Translations under genes and position numbers: made by a program | Part shown: positions 1-6,130 of the stretch, piece by piece | Position numbering within the stretch: the stretch's first letter is position 1 | Layout: the number at the start of each line of letters is the position of its first letter | Notes under the pieces: model-generated | The model's database searches: none | Told to the model about the DNA's origin: nothing | Seen by the model: only the letters and a program-made list of their open reading frames with translations | Assembly (NCBI GenBank): GCA_900321595.1 | Contig: ONWP01000060.1 | Coordinates: forward strand, 1 to 15,160 | Length of the DNA: 15,160 bases | Origin: an uncultured Eubacteriales bacterium | GTDB taxonomy: Bacteria; Bacillota; Clostridia; Oscillospirales; Acutalibacteraceae | Direction: 5' to 3'

Positions 1-1
1 G

Positions 2-205
2 CCGACGGTGCTGGCGTTCGCGTTCGCGCTCGAGCTCGACCCTGACGAGGCCGAGCTTCTGCTCAAACGCGCCGGCTACGCGCTTTCACACGCGAGCCGG
101 TTCGATCTGATCGCGGAATATTTCCTGCAAAAGCGCGTCTACGATCTGCAGACCGTCAACGAGACGCTGTTCGCGTACGATCAGCCGCTTTTGGGCAGCT
201 TCTGA
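2..205 (+). CDS. C-terminal end of an unidentified protein with a helical, HTH-like tail (5' end outside window)
   Basis: The frame is open from the left edge, so this is the last 67 codons of a gene that starts upstream; the GTG at 8 is internal to the frame and has no ribosome binding site. The visible part is predicted to be mostly helical. It has an Ala/Leu-rich start (AFAFALELDPDEAELLLKRA), then a conserved-looking tail reading AGYALSHASRFDLIAEYF and ending in FDQPLLG-like residues (YDQPLLGSF). From memory, tails of this pattern occur at the end of Clostridia proteins with XRE-like helix-turn-helix features, sometimes beside vWA-domain genes, as here. That recollection cannot be verified from this fragment, so no function is assigned. 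The next gene (vWA) begins 84 bases downstream on the same strand, so co-transcription is possible. Confidence 0.6.
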   Translation, partial: PTVLAFAFALELDPDEAELLLKRAGYALSHASRFDLIAEYFLQKRVYDLQTVNETLFAYDQPLLGSF

Positions 206-223
206 ATTTGTCGCCTGACAAGC

Positions 224-283
224 GACCTCCGTCTTCTGTTTTCCGGCTATAATGAAGCCGCAAAACAAAAAAAGACGGAGGTC
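224..283 (+). promoter_or_regulatory. 60-nt near-palindromic hairpin that buries the vWA ribosome binding site
   Basis: The arms 224-235 and 272-283 are perfect 12-base reverse complements. Inside them, 238-242 pairs with 262-266 and 244-248 pairs with 256-260 across one C-C mismatch, leaving a 7-base loop. The 3' arm contains the GGAGG (277-281) of the vWA gene, which pairs with CCTCC at 226-230. A TATAAT sits at 248-253, partly in the loop, but no good -35 is seen at the right distance. There is no U-run after the 3' arm, so it is not a classical terminator. The pairing is read directly from the bases; a regulatory role is inferred. Confidence 0.55.
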
Positions 284-289
284 ATTGTT

Positions 290-931
290 ATGAAAAAGAA
301 CCTGACTGAGATCGTGTACATCCTCGACAGAAGCGGCTCCATGAGCGGCATGGAGGCCGATACCATCGGCGGTTTCAACAGCTTCATCGAACGGCAGCGC
401 GCCGCCGACGGCGACGCCATCGTCTCCGTCGTCCTGTTCGACGACAGATCGGAGGTGCTGCTCGACCGCGTGCCGATCGACGAGGTCCGCACCATGACGC
501 CCGACGACTACTGGGTGCGCGGCTGCACCGCGCTGCTCGACGCAGTGGGAGGCGCCGTCCATCACATCCGCACGGTCCACCGCTACATCCGCGAGGAGGA
601 CAGACCCGAAAAGACGATCTTCGTCATCACCACCGACGGCATGGAGAACGCGAGCCGCGAGTACAGCCTCGGGCACGTCAAGCGCGTGATCGGCGAAGCG
701 AAGGAGTCCGGCTGGGAGTTCCTCTTCCTCGGCGCGAACATCGACGCCGTGAGCGTGGCGGGCTCCATCGGCATCGCCCCGGACCGCGCCGTGCGCTACA
801 AGGCGAGCCGCAGGGGCACCCGCCGCAATTTCGACGCCGTCGCCGAGGCTGTCTGCGACATGCGCGCCTGCGGCAGCATCGACAGCGACTGGGCCGCCCC
901 GATCCGCGCGATCGAGGAAAACGACGACTGA
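290..931 (+). CDS. von Willebrand factor type A (vWA) domain protein
   Basis: The 213-residue protein is essentially a single vWA domain. The metal-ion-dependent adhesion site is intact: DRSGS at residues 13-17 gives Asp13, Ser15 and Ser17, Thr80 lies in GCTALLDA, and Asp116 lies in TTDGMEN. There is no signal peptide or membrane segment, so it should be cytoplasmic. The length and compact fold resemble TerY-like stand-alone vWA proteins, which in other bacteria act as metal-dependent protein-binding modules in stress or tellurium-resistance type complexes. No ter genes are visible here, so that role is not claimed. The ATG at 290 is set by GGAGG at 277-281 with 8-base spacing, and that site lies inside the hairpin at 224-283. 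The gene ends just before a terminator at 951-990. The family is certain; the partner and role are unknown. Confidence 0.9.
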   Translation: MKKNLTEIVYILDRSGSMSGMEADTIGGFNSFIERQRAADGDAIVSVVLFDDRSEVLLDRVPIDEVRTMTPDDYWVRGCTALLDAVGGAVHHIRTVHRYIREEDRPEKTIFVITTDGMENASREYSLGHVKRVIGEAKESGWEFLFLGANIDAVSVAGSIGIAPDRAVRYKASRRGTRRNFDAVAEAVCDMRACGSIDSDWAAPIRAIEENDD

Positions 932-950
932 CGGTCAAGTCAATTCGCAC

Positions 951-990
951 AAAAAGGAGCGGTCGTTTTCTACGGCCGCTTTCCTTTTTT
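951..990 (+). terminator. Rho-independent terminator after the vWA gene
   Basis: GCGGTCG (958-964) pairs with CGGCCGC (973-979) with one G-U pair. The stem is extended by AAAAAGGA on the left against TTCCTTTTT on the right with one bulge. The structure ends in a T-rich run at 984-990. It lies 20 bases past the vWA stop and before the aquaporin promoter. Confidence 0.8.
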
Positions 991-993
991 CGG

Positions 994-1022
994 TTGATTT
1001 TCTGATATGCGAATGCTAAAAT
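994..1022 (+). promoter_or_regulatory. Sigma-A type promoter for the aquaporin gene
   Basis: TTGATT (994-999) and TAAAAT (1017-1022) are separated by exactly 17 bases in an AT-rich stretch directly after the vWA terminator. The predicted transcription start near 1029 leaves about a 29-base leader before the aquaporin ATG. Confidence 0.65.
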
Positions 1023-1057
1023 AGATTTGTAAATTATCGTTTTCGGAGGTATGTCTT

Positions 1058-1771
1058 ATGCAATCCATGAAAAAGTACGTTGCGGAATGCATCGGCACGT
1101 TCGTGCTGGTATTCTTCGGCTGCGGAACCGCTGTGGCGGTGGGCTGCAACGCTGAATTCGGCGGCGGCTACATCCTGACGGCGCTGGCCTTCGGTCTGGT
1201 CATCGTGGCGATGGCCTACTCCATCGGCAACGTCTCCGGCTGTCACGTCAACCCGGCCGTTTCGCTGGCGATGCTCATCAACGGCAAGCTTTCCGGCAAG
1301 GACTTCGTCGGCTACGTGGTCGCGCAGGTCATCGGCGCGATCGTCGGCGGCGGCCTGCTCAAGCTCATTTTCCCGGGCGAAGAAGGCGGCGCGCTGGGCT
1401 CCAACGGCCTGTACAACGACAAGATCTTCGTCTCCCTCGTGATCGAGTGCATCCTGACCTTCGTGTTCGTGCTGACCATCATGGGCGTCACCAGCAAGAA
1501 GGAGTTCGGCTCGCAGGCCGGCATCGTCATCGGTCTGACGCTGACGCTCGTGCACATCCTGGGCATCCATTTCACCGGCACCAGCGTGAACCCGGCCAGA
1601 AGCCTCGGCCCCGCGATCTTCGCCGGCTGGGATTCCTTCAAGGTCGTCTGGGTGTTCATCCTGGCTCCCCTTGTCGGCGCTGCGCTCGCGGCCGTCTGCT
1701 ACAGATGGCTTGACCGCAAGGCCGCTCCCAAGAAGATCTACGAGCACCACGACAAGAAAAAGAAGAAGTAA
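1058..1771 (+). CDS. aqpZ: Aquaporin, AqpZ-like water channel (MIP family)
   Basis: The 237-residue protein has the MIP six-helix, two-half-helix pattern with both NPA boxes: HVNPAVS at residues 63-69 and SVNPARS at 176-182. The four aromatic/arginine filter positions match water-selective AqpZ rather than glycerol facilitators: Phe45 (ALAFGL), His166 (TLVHIL), Thr175 (GTSVNPAR) and Arg181. The expected role is therefore rapid water flux across the cytoplasmic membrane. The C-terminus ends in a hydrophilic tail with a run of five lysines. The start at 1058 is chosen because GGAGG at 1045-1049 lies 8 bases away; Met4 (1067) would also fit the family but is too far from it. The gene has its own promoter (994-1022) and is followed by a hairpin before the next gene, so it may be monocistronic or partly co-transcribed. 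Confidence 0.93.
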   Translation: MQSMKKYVAECIGTFVLVFFGCGTAVAVGCNAEFGGGYILTALAFGLVIVAMAYSIGNVSGCHVNPAVSLAMLINGKLSGKDFVGYVVAQVIGAIVGGGLLKLIFPGEEGGALGSNGLYNDKIFVSLVIECILTFVFVLTIMGVTSKKEFGSQAGIVIGLTLTLVHILGIHFTGTSVNPARSLGPAIFAGWDSFKVVWVFILAPLVGAALAAVCYRWLDRKAAPKKIYEHHDKKKKK

Positions 1772-1783
1772 GCTGTTTTTCAT

Positions 1784-1817
1784 AAGGGGAAACGGACGAT
1801 CGCGCCCGTTTCCCTTT
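1784..1817 (+). terminator. Hairpin between aqpZ and the CmpB-family gene, a weak terminator
   Basis: GGGAAACGG (1787-1795) pairs perfectly with CCGTTTCCC (1806-1814), extended outward by a G-U and two A-U pairs, with a 10-base loop. Only a short T run (1815-1817) follows, so termination is probably partial and some transcripts may continue into the next gene. Confidence 0.45.
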
Positions 1818-1837
1818 CGTGTTCAAAGGAGTGCGCC

Positions 1838-2509
1838 ATGGCTGAGACGCCCGTAAAAAATAAAAACACCGCAAAACGCGACCGGTTTGCGGATCTGTTT
1901 CTGCTGTTTATCTTCGGCAGTCTGCTGGGCGTCGTCATCGAGGGGATCTTCTGTCTGCTCACGTACGGGCACTGGGAGACGCACGTCGTCTCCGTCTGGG
2001 GACATTTCTGCATCATTTACGGCATCGGCTGCGTCGGCTTCTATATCGGCGGCAAAAAGCTGGCGAAGAAGCGGCTGCTGACCCGGTTTCTGATCTTCGC
2101 GCTGTCCGCGTCCGCCATCGAACTGCTCTGCGGGCTCCTGCTTGAGAAGGGGCTGGGCATGTACGCCTGGGACTACAACGGGCAGTTTCTCAATTTCCGC
2201 GGGCTCATCAGCCTGAAAATGGGCTGCGCCTGGGGCGTTCTGGGGCTCGTCTTCAGTCTGGCGATCCCGAGCATCGACCGCGGCTTTGACCGGCTGCATC
2301 CCCATTATAAAACAGCGGTCCTGATCATCGCGGTCTCTGTCATCGCCTTCGATCTGCTGTTTACGGGCGTCTGCATCGGCCGCTGGTCCGCCCGGCATAA
2401 CGGCCGTCCTGCGGACTCCCGCTTTGAAGCGATGCTCGACAGCCGCTATGACGATGAATTCATGCAGAACCGGTTCTGCGAGTGGCACTTTATCTCCGAT
2501 CAGCCGTAA
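1838..2509 (+). CDS. Putative ABC-transporter type IV / CmpB-family integral membrane protein (PF06541)
   Basis: The 223-residue protein has about five membrane segments (roughly residues 17-40, 53-72, 82-101, 124-144 and 158-181). Between the third and fourth lies the family signature WDYNGQFLNFRGLISL (111-126), preceded by SAIELLCGLLLEKG. This matches the PF06541 family, which is annotated as a putative ABC-transporter permease although its substrate and mechanism are not established. No ATP-binding or substrate-binding partner gene is adjacent, so transport should not be assumed. The N-terminus is basic and the C-terminal 40 residues are hydrophilic. AAAGGAG at 1825-1831 precedes the ATG by 6 bases. 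The last 20 bases overlap the 3' end of the convergent ttcA-like gene. The family is secure and the function is unknown. Confidence 0.8.
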   Translation: MAETPVKNKNTAKRDRFADLFLLFIFGSLLGVVIEGIFCLLTYGHWETHVVSVWGHFCIIYGIGCVGFYIGGKKLAKKRLLTRFLIFALSASAIELLCGLLLEKGLGMYAWDYNGQFLNFRGLISLKMGCAWGVLGLVFSLAIPSIDRGFDRLHPHYKTAVLIIAVSVIAFDLLFTGVCIGRWSARHNGRPADSRFEAMLDSRYDDEFMQNRFCEWHFISDQP

Positions 2510-3224
2510 CGGCGTCCCATCCGGCGACGCCGCCCTTTTCCATCGCGCCGAGGATCTTTTCCCGCAGCGCGTCATAGTCCCGATTCAGCTCTCTGACGAG
2601 CTGTTTTGTTTTTGCCCGCTCGCTGGTCTTATCCATGGGGCATTTGCTCTTGACGACCGGCAGACCGGCGCGCTTCACGGCGCCCGCGACCAGCGACTCC
2701 TCCGCCAGGATCAGCGGCCGGATCACCGTCAGCTCCCGTTTGCTCAGGTACGTCACGGGGGAAAAGCAGTCGATGCGTCCGCCGCGCAGCAGGTTCATCA
2801 GGAAGGTCTCGACGGCGTCGTCCATGTGATGCCCCAGCGCCAGCTTGCTGCAGCCGGCCTCCTTCGCCGCCGCGTGCAGCACGCCGCGGCGCATCTTGGC
2901 GCACAGCGAACAGGGGTTGGACTCCTGCCGCTCCTCGAAGATGATCTGCGCCAGCTGCGTCCTGCGGACGATGTATTCGACGCCGAGCCGGCCGCAGAGC
3001 GCCTGCAGCGCGGACAGGTCCGTATCGACGCCGCCGAAACGCAGATCCGCGGTGATCGCCTTGACCTCGAAGCGTTTCGGGTAGTATTCCCGCAGCGCGG
3101 CAAGGGCGCAGAGCAGCGCGACGGAATCCTTTCCGCCGGAAAGTCCGACGGCGATCACGTCTCCGTCTTCGATCATGCCGTACTTCTGGACGGCGGCGCG
3201 CACACGGCCGGTGAGCTTCTGCAT
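2490..3224 (-). CDS. ttcA: TtcA-like tRNA 2-thiocytidine biosynthesis protein (PP-loop ATPase)
   Basis: The PP-loop SGGKDS lies at residues 29-34 of the 244-residue protein and marks an ATP pyrophosphatase that adenylates a tRNA base. A Cys-x-x-Cys (NPCSLCAKMRRG; Cys105 and Cys108) and a third cysteine in KSKCPMDKT (Cys195) match the three ligands of the TtcA-type iron-sulfur cluster. LGHHMDDAVETFLMNLL is the typical second conserved block. The expected reaction is 2-thiolation of a cytidine in tRNA; close TtcA/TilS-like relatives with other targets cannot be excluded. I chose the ATG at 3224 because AAAGGGG (3240-3234) sits 9 bases upstream of it, whereas it directly abuts the ATG at 3233 three codons earlier. 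The 3' end overlaps the convergent membrane-protein gene by 20 bases. Confidence 0.85.
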   Translation of the reverse strand: MQKLTGRVRAAVQKYGMIEDGDVIAVGLSGGKDSVALLCALAALREYYPKRFEVKAITADLRFGGVDTDLSALQALCGRLGVEYIVRRTQLAQIIFEERQESNPCSLCAKMRRGVLHAAAKEAGCSKLALGHHMDDAVETFLMNLLRGGRIDCFSPVTYLSKRELTVIRPLILAEESLVAGAVKRAGLPVVKSKCPMDKTSERAKTKQLVRELNRDYDALREKILGAMEKGGVAGWDAVTADRR

Positions 3225-3247
3225 AAGACGCATCCCCTTTCAGCGTT

Positions 3248-3276
3248 ATTTTACGCCATTTTTCAGCGAAATTAAA
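3248..3276 (-). promoter_or_regulatory. Candidate promoter for the ttcA-like gene
   Basis: On the minus strand TTTAAT (3276-3271) and TAAAAT (3253-3248) are spaced by 17 bases. The start would fall near 3241, immediately before AAAGGGG, giving a very short leader and favouring translation from 3224. The -35 match is weak. Confidence 0.4.
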
Positions 3277-3307
3277 GCCTTTCGGCGTATAATGATGTAA
3301 AAATTCG

Positions 3308-3336
3308 TTGCATTCACCGCCGCGGAGTGGTATTTT
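3308..3336 (+). promoter_or_regulatory. Candidate promoter for the secreted repeat/dockerin protein
   Basis: TTGCAT (3308-3313) and TATTTT (3331-3336) are 17 bases apart in the divergent intergenic region. The leader of about 55 bases would contain a small GC hairpin (CCGCG 3358-3362 with CGCGG 3366-3370) before the ribosome binding site GGGAG (3383-3387). A TATAAT at 3288-3293 lacks a convincing -35. Confidence 0.45.
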
Positions 3337-3396
3337 ATAAATGAATTTGACTTCTGACCGCGCAACGCGGAATCTGTCCGACGGGAGCTGACGGCC

Positions 3397-5544
3397 ATGC
3401 GCCATATGAAAAAAGCGATACTCTGTCTGATCCTGACTGTCAGTCTCTGTCTGGGGCTGAACGTCTCGTCCCTGGCAGATCTGTCGTATCAGAACTTCAA
3501 TTATGAGATCGTCGGCGACAGCGTGACCGTCACCGGCTACACCGGCACGCTTGAAAGCGTCTCCCTGCCGCTGACCATCGACGGCAGACCGGTCACGGCG
3601 ATCGCGGACCGCGCCTTCCAGAACACCGTCGGTCTGCGGTTCATTTCGCTCGCCGAGGACGGCGTCTCCTATCTCGAATCCATCGGAACGCAGGCGTTCG
3701 CCGGATGTACGTCGCTCGCGCGCATCGCGATCCCGGGCAGCGTCACGTCCGTCGGCGACTTTGCCTTTTCCGGCTGCAAAGCGATCACCGAGCTGAGCGT
3801 GGCCTCCGCCGCCACGACGCTGGGCATCTGCGCCTTCGCGGACTGCACAGGGCTCAAGGCGGTTTCCGTCCCCTGCTACCACATCGGCTACGGCGCGTTT
3901 CGCGGCTGCTCGAATCTGAGCGACGTGCAGCTGAGCGCCTCCGTGCGTCAGGTCGGCCAGAACGCGTTTGCGGATACGGCGCTCTGGAAGACCGCGGAAA
4001 ACGGCGCCGTCTATATCGGCAGCCTGCTCTACGGCTACAAGGGAACGGCGCAGACGCTCGAGGTTCTCGCCGGCACCCACTGCATCGCCGACTACGCGCT
4101 GGCCGGCGTCGGTCTGCGCGAGGTCATCCTGCCCGACTCGATCTACCGCGTCGGACAGGGCGCGTTCGCGGATAATCCGTCGCTTACGTCCGTCTGCGTG
4201 CCGGCCTCCGTGACCGCGATCGGCGACAACGCGTTCCCGACGGAAAACGACGGCTTTCTGCTCTACTGCGCCGACGGCTCCGCAGCGCAGGTCTACGCCC
4301 GGGAAAACGGCGTCGCCTATGAGCTGACGGACAACTGTACCCACGCGTTCGGCGACTGGACGACGATCACCGCCGTCACCTGCGTGGAGGACGGTCTTCG
4401 CGCGCGCCGCTGCGTCCGCTGCAATTACGTCGAGGAGGAGCGCCTGCCGTCGCCCGGCCACGATTTCGGCACCGGCGTCATCCATCCGGAGCCCACCTGC
4501 ACGACAGACGGCAAGCGGACGCGCACCTGCGCCGTCTGCGGCACCGTAGAGACGGAAACGCTGCCCGCCCTCGGACACACCTGGCTCGCGTGGAGCGTGA
4601 CGCGGGAACCCTCCTGCAGCGAGGAGGGCGTCCGCATGCGCGTCTGCGCCGTCTGCGGCGTACAGGACGCGGAGTCGATCGCCTCGCTGCCCCACACTTG
4701 GATCGTCAATGAAAATACGGACGCCGACGGCTACGCGGTCGTCCAGCCGCCCGCCTGCACCTCGCCCGGCGCGAAGCAGCGCGTCTGCGCCGTCTGCGGC
4801 GGGACAGAAACGGCGGAGATCCCGGAGACCGGGCACTCCGTAAGCACTTGGACGACGGAAAAAGCGCCCACAGCCGCGACGAAGGGCGTTGAAAAGGGCG
4901 TCTGCGCCAACTGCGGTCAGACAGTGACCCGCTATACGGACAAGCTGCCCTCCGTCCTGCCGAGGAACGCCTACCGGCTGGAGCTGGAAAACGGCTCGCC
5001 GCTGGTCTTCGGCGTCGAATTCGCGGAAAACGGCGACGGCTATCTGATCGCGCCGGAGAAGATGCCCATCGGCGACTGTCTGCTCGGGCTGAAAAACGCC
5101 GGTTTCCTGATCGTCACCGACGGCCGGGGCAACCGGTATGACGATACGGACGCGTACATCGGCACCGGAAAGATCATCTCCCTGGTGCAGGATCCCAACG
5201 CTCCCCTCGACCGCGTCAATATTATCGACTACACGGTCGTGATGGTCCTGGGCGACGAGAACGGCGACGGCCGCGTCACCGCTGCTGACGCGCGCACCGC
5301 GCTTCGCATCAGCGCGAGGCTCCAGGGCACCACGATGATCGGCTTCCGCGCCTGCGACATCAACGGCGACGACCGCCTGACGGCCGCCGAAGCGCGGACG
5401 ATCCTGCGCGTCAGCGCCAAACTGCAGACCTTTGACGGAACGCCCGTTGTGCCCGACGAGCCCGAAAGCGAGCTGACCACAGAGGTCGAAACGATCCCGG
5501 AGATCGTATCTTTACCGGAGGAATTCACGGAGGAGGCTTCATGA
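3397..5544 (+). CDS. Secreted BspA-type leucine-rich-repeat protein with Cys-x-x-Cys repeats and a dockerin
   Basis: The 715-residue protein begins with a signal peptide (basic MRHMKK, hydrophobic core to about residue 21, likely cut after SSLA at 27). Residues about 50-305 are BspA/TpLRR-type (LRR_5) repeats of roughly 22 residues with AF..C..L units such as AFAGCTSLARI. Residues 314-517 hold five units, four of them 39 residues apart, each with Cys-x-x-Cys (339/342, 378/381, 417/420, 464/467, 503/506), usually with GH or PH after it. Residues about 617-678 form a type I dockerin with two calcium loops (Asp620-Asn622-Asp624 and Asp654-Asn656-Asp658), each followed by an ALRIS- or ILRVS-like helix. 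A short acidic tail ends the protein. It is probably exported, with LRRs for ligand contact and the dockerin for docking on a cohesin; no cohesin gene is in view. GGGAG at 3383-3387 sets the start. Confidence 0.88.
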   Translation: MRHMKKAILCLILTVSLCLGLNVSSLADLSYQNFNYEIVGDSVTVTGYTGTLESVSLPLTIDGRPVTAIADRAFQNTVGLRFISLAEDGVSYLESIGTQAFAGCTSLARIAIPGSVTSVGDFAFSGCKAITELSVASAATTLGICAFADCTGLKAVSVPCYHIGYGAFRGCSNLSDVQLSASVRQVGQNAFADTALWKTAENGAVYIGSLLYGYKGTAQTLEVLAGTHCIADYALAGVGLREVILPDSIYRVGQGAFADNPSLTSVCVPASVTAIGDNAFPTENDGFLLYCADGSAAQVYARENGVAYELTDNCTHAFGDWTTITAVTCVEDGLRARRCVRCNYVEEERLPSPGHDFGTGVIHPEPTCTTDGKRTRTCAVCGTVETETLPALGHTWLAWSVTREPSCSEEGVRMRVCAVCGVQDAESIASLPHTWIVNENTDADGYAVVQPPACTSPGAKQRVCAVCGGTETAEIPETGHSVSTWTTEKAPTAATKGVEKGVCANCGQTVTRYTDKLPSVLPRNAYRLELENGSPLVFGVEFAENGDGYLIAPEKMPIGDCLLGLKNAGFLIVTDGRGNRYDDTDAYIGTGKIISLVQDPNAPLDRVNIIDYTVVMVLGDENGDGRVTAADARTALRISARLQGTTMIGFRACDINGDDRLTAAEARTILRVSAKLQTFDGTPVVPDEPESELTTEVETIPEIVSLPEEFTEEAS
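4336..4947 (+). repeat. Five in-gene Cys-x-x-Cys repeat units
   Basis: This part of the secreted protein encodes five divergent copies of a unit of about 39 residues. Each has an upstream Cys (329, 368, 407, 454; absent in the fifth copy), then Gly, a basic stretch and Cys-x-x-Cys. Cys-x-x-Cys spacings are 39, 39, 47 and 39 residues; the fourth unit carries an 8-residue insertion. The pattern could be a metal-binding ribbon or a disulfide-stabilised extracellular spacer. Confidence 0.7.
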
Positions 5545-5954
5545 GCAGAACACCGATCACAACACTGGAACAGGCGCGGACCTTTTTCGCGCAGGACCGG
5601 TACGCGACTGACAACGGCATGACCATCGAGGACGCTGCGCCCGGCTTCAGCCGGATCCGGCTGGAGCTGACCGAACGGCACCGCAACGCCGTGGGCGGCG
5701 TGATGGGCGGCGTGCAGCTGACCATGGCGGATTTCGCCTGCGCCGTCGCGTCGAACTACGGCCCGGACGCCAGGCCCCACGTCTCCCTGGACGCGCACAT
5801 CAGCTTTCAGTCCGCCTGCCGCGGCGGCGTCCTGTTCGCCGAGGCAAAGGCCATCAAGACCGGCCGCAGCGTCTCCTTCTACGAGGTTGCGATCACGGAC
5901 GACACGGGCAGACTCGTCGCGAAGGCGGAGTTCACCATGTTCTGTACCGCGTAG
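5541..5954 (+). CDS. PaaI-family hotdog-fold thioesterase
   Basis: The 137-residue protein fits a single hotdog domain of the PaaI/YdiI-like acyl-CoA thioesterase group. The signature helix region reads RNAVGGVMGGVQLTMADFA (residues 48-66): Asn49 and Asp64 of the family pattern are present, but the usual His of HGG is Met55. I recall MGG as a variant found in Clostridia homologues, so this is probably a subfamily trait and not a lesion. Expected activity is hydrolysis of an acyl- or aryl-CoA in the cytoplasm; the substrate cannot be told. The ATG overlaps the stop of the upstream secreted-protein gene (ATGA), with GGAGGAGG at 5529-5536, so translation is coupled. No terminator hairpin follows directly; the strong hairpin at 6032-6102 could stop read-through. 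Confidence 0.85.
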   Translation: MSRTPITTLEQARTFFAQDRYATDNGMTIEDAAPGFSRIRLELTERHRNAVGGVMGGVQLTMADFACAVASNYGPDARPHVSLDAHISFQSACRGGVLFAEAKAIKTGRSVSFYEVAITDDTGRLVAKAEFTMFCTA

Positions 5955-5989
5955 CCAATTGACGTTTTTCGGTTTTTTTACGTTTCTTG

Positions 5990-6018
5990 TTGACAAGCTA
6001 AAAAGAAAAGACTATAAT
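5990..6018 (+). promoter_or_regulatory. Perfect-consensus sigma-A promoter for the D-amino-acid/5-oxoproline operon
   Basis: TTGACA (5990-5995) and TATAAT (6013-6018) match consensus at all twelve positions with 17-base spacing. It is the strongest promoter in the window. Transcription should start near 6024-6027, only a few bases before the hairpin at 6032. Confidence 0.9.
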
Positions 6019-6031
6019 CACACACGACAGC

Positions 6032-6102
6032 AAAGGTGCTGGATGTACGATCTCGTTTCCACTGCGGCAAGCTGCCGGAAGATCTGCATTCGGCGCTTTT
6101 TT
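6032..6102 (+). terminator. Structured operon leader ending in an intrinsic-terminator-like hairpin (attenuator or small RNA)
   Basis: Bases 6032-6045 pair continuously with 6087-6100 (14 pairs, several G-U). The helix continues through 6046-6047 with 6085-6086 and, after one bulged C, 6049-6053 (GATCT) with 6080-6084 (AGATC). Its top holds a second hairpin, CGGCA (6065-6069) with TGCCG (6073-6077). Six T's (6097-6102) follow the base of the stem. With the promoter at 5990-6018 this would give an RNA of about 78 nt, or an attenuated leader 29 bases before the dat start. I could not match it to a known riboswitch class. Confidence 0.65.
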
Positions 6103-6130
6103 GAATGAACAGGAAAGGATCTTGAGAATC

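Noticed and set aside
1034..1783. 249-codon open frame antisense to aqpZ
   Set aside because: Composition is Asp/Glu/His/Arg-rich without family features, while the plus strand encodes both NPA motifs and the full aquaporin.
3288..3293. TATAAT as the -10 of the secreted-protein promoter
   Set aside because: No acceptable -35 lies 16-18 bases upstream; TTGCAT-N17-TATTTT at 3308-3336 fits better.
2629..4836. 735-codon open frame on the minus strand
   Set aside because: It runs antisense through two well-supported genes, has low-complexity Arg/Ala/Gly/Asp-rich content and no recognisable domain apart from frame-shifted echoes. It is open only because of GC-rich codon use.
5955..5989. T-rich stretch after the thioesterase gene as a terminator
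   Set aside because: No stem precedes the T-runs, so it does not qualify as a Rho-independent terminator.
6055..6080. Resemblance of CCACTG...GGAAG in the leader to part of the cobalamin riboswitch
   Set aside because: The leader is only about 100 bases and lacks the B12 box and the other conserved elements of that riboswitch class; the match is too short to mean much.
6101..6130. TTG at 6101 as start of the transaminase
   Set aside because: It lies in the T-run of the leader hairpin with no ribosome binding site; the ATG at 6131 gives the family-typical length.
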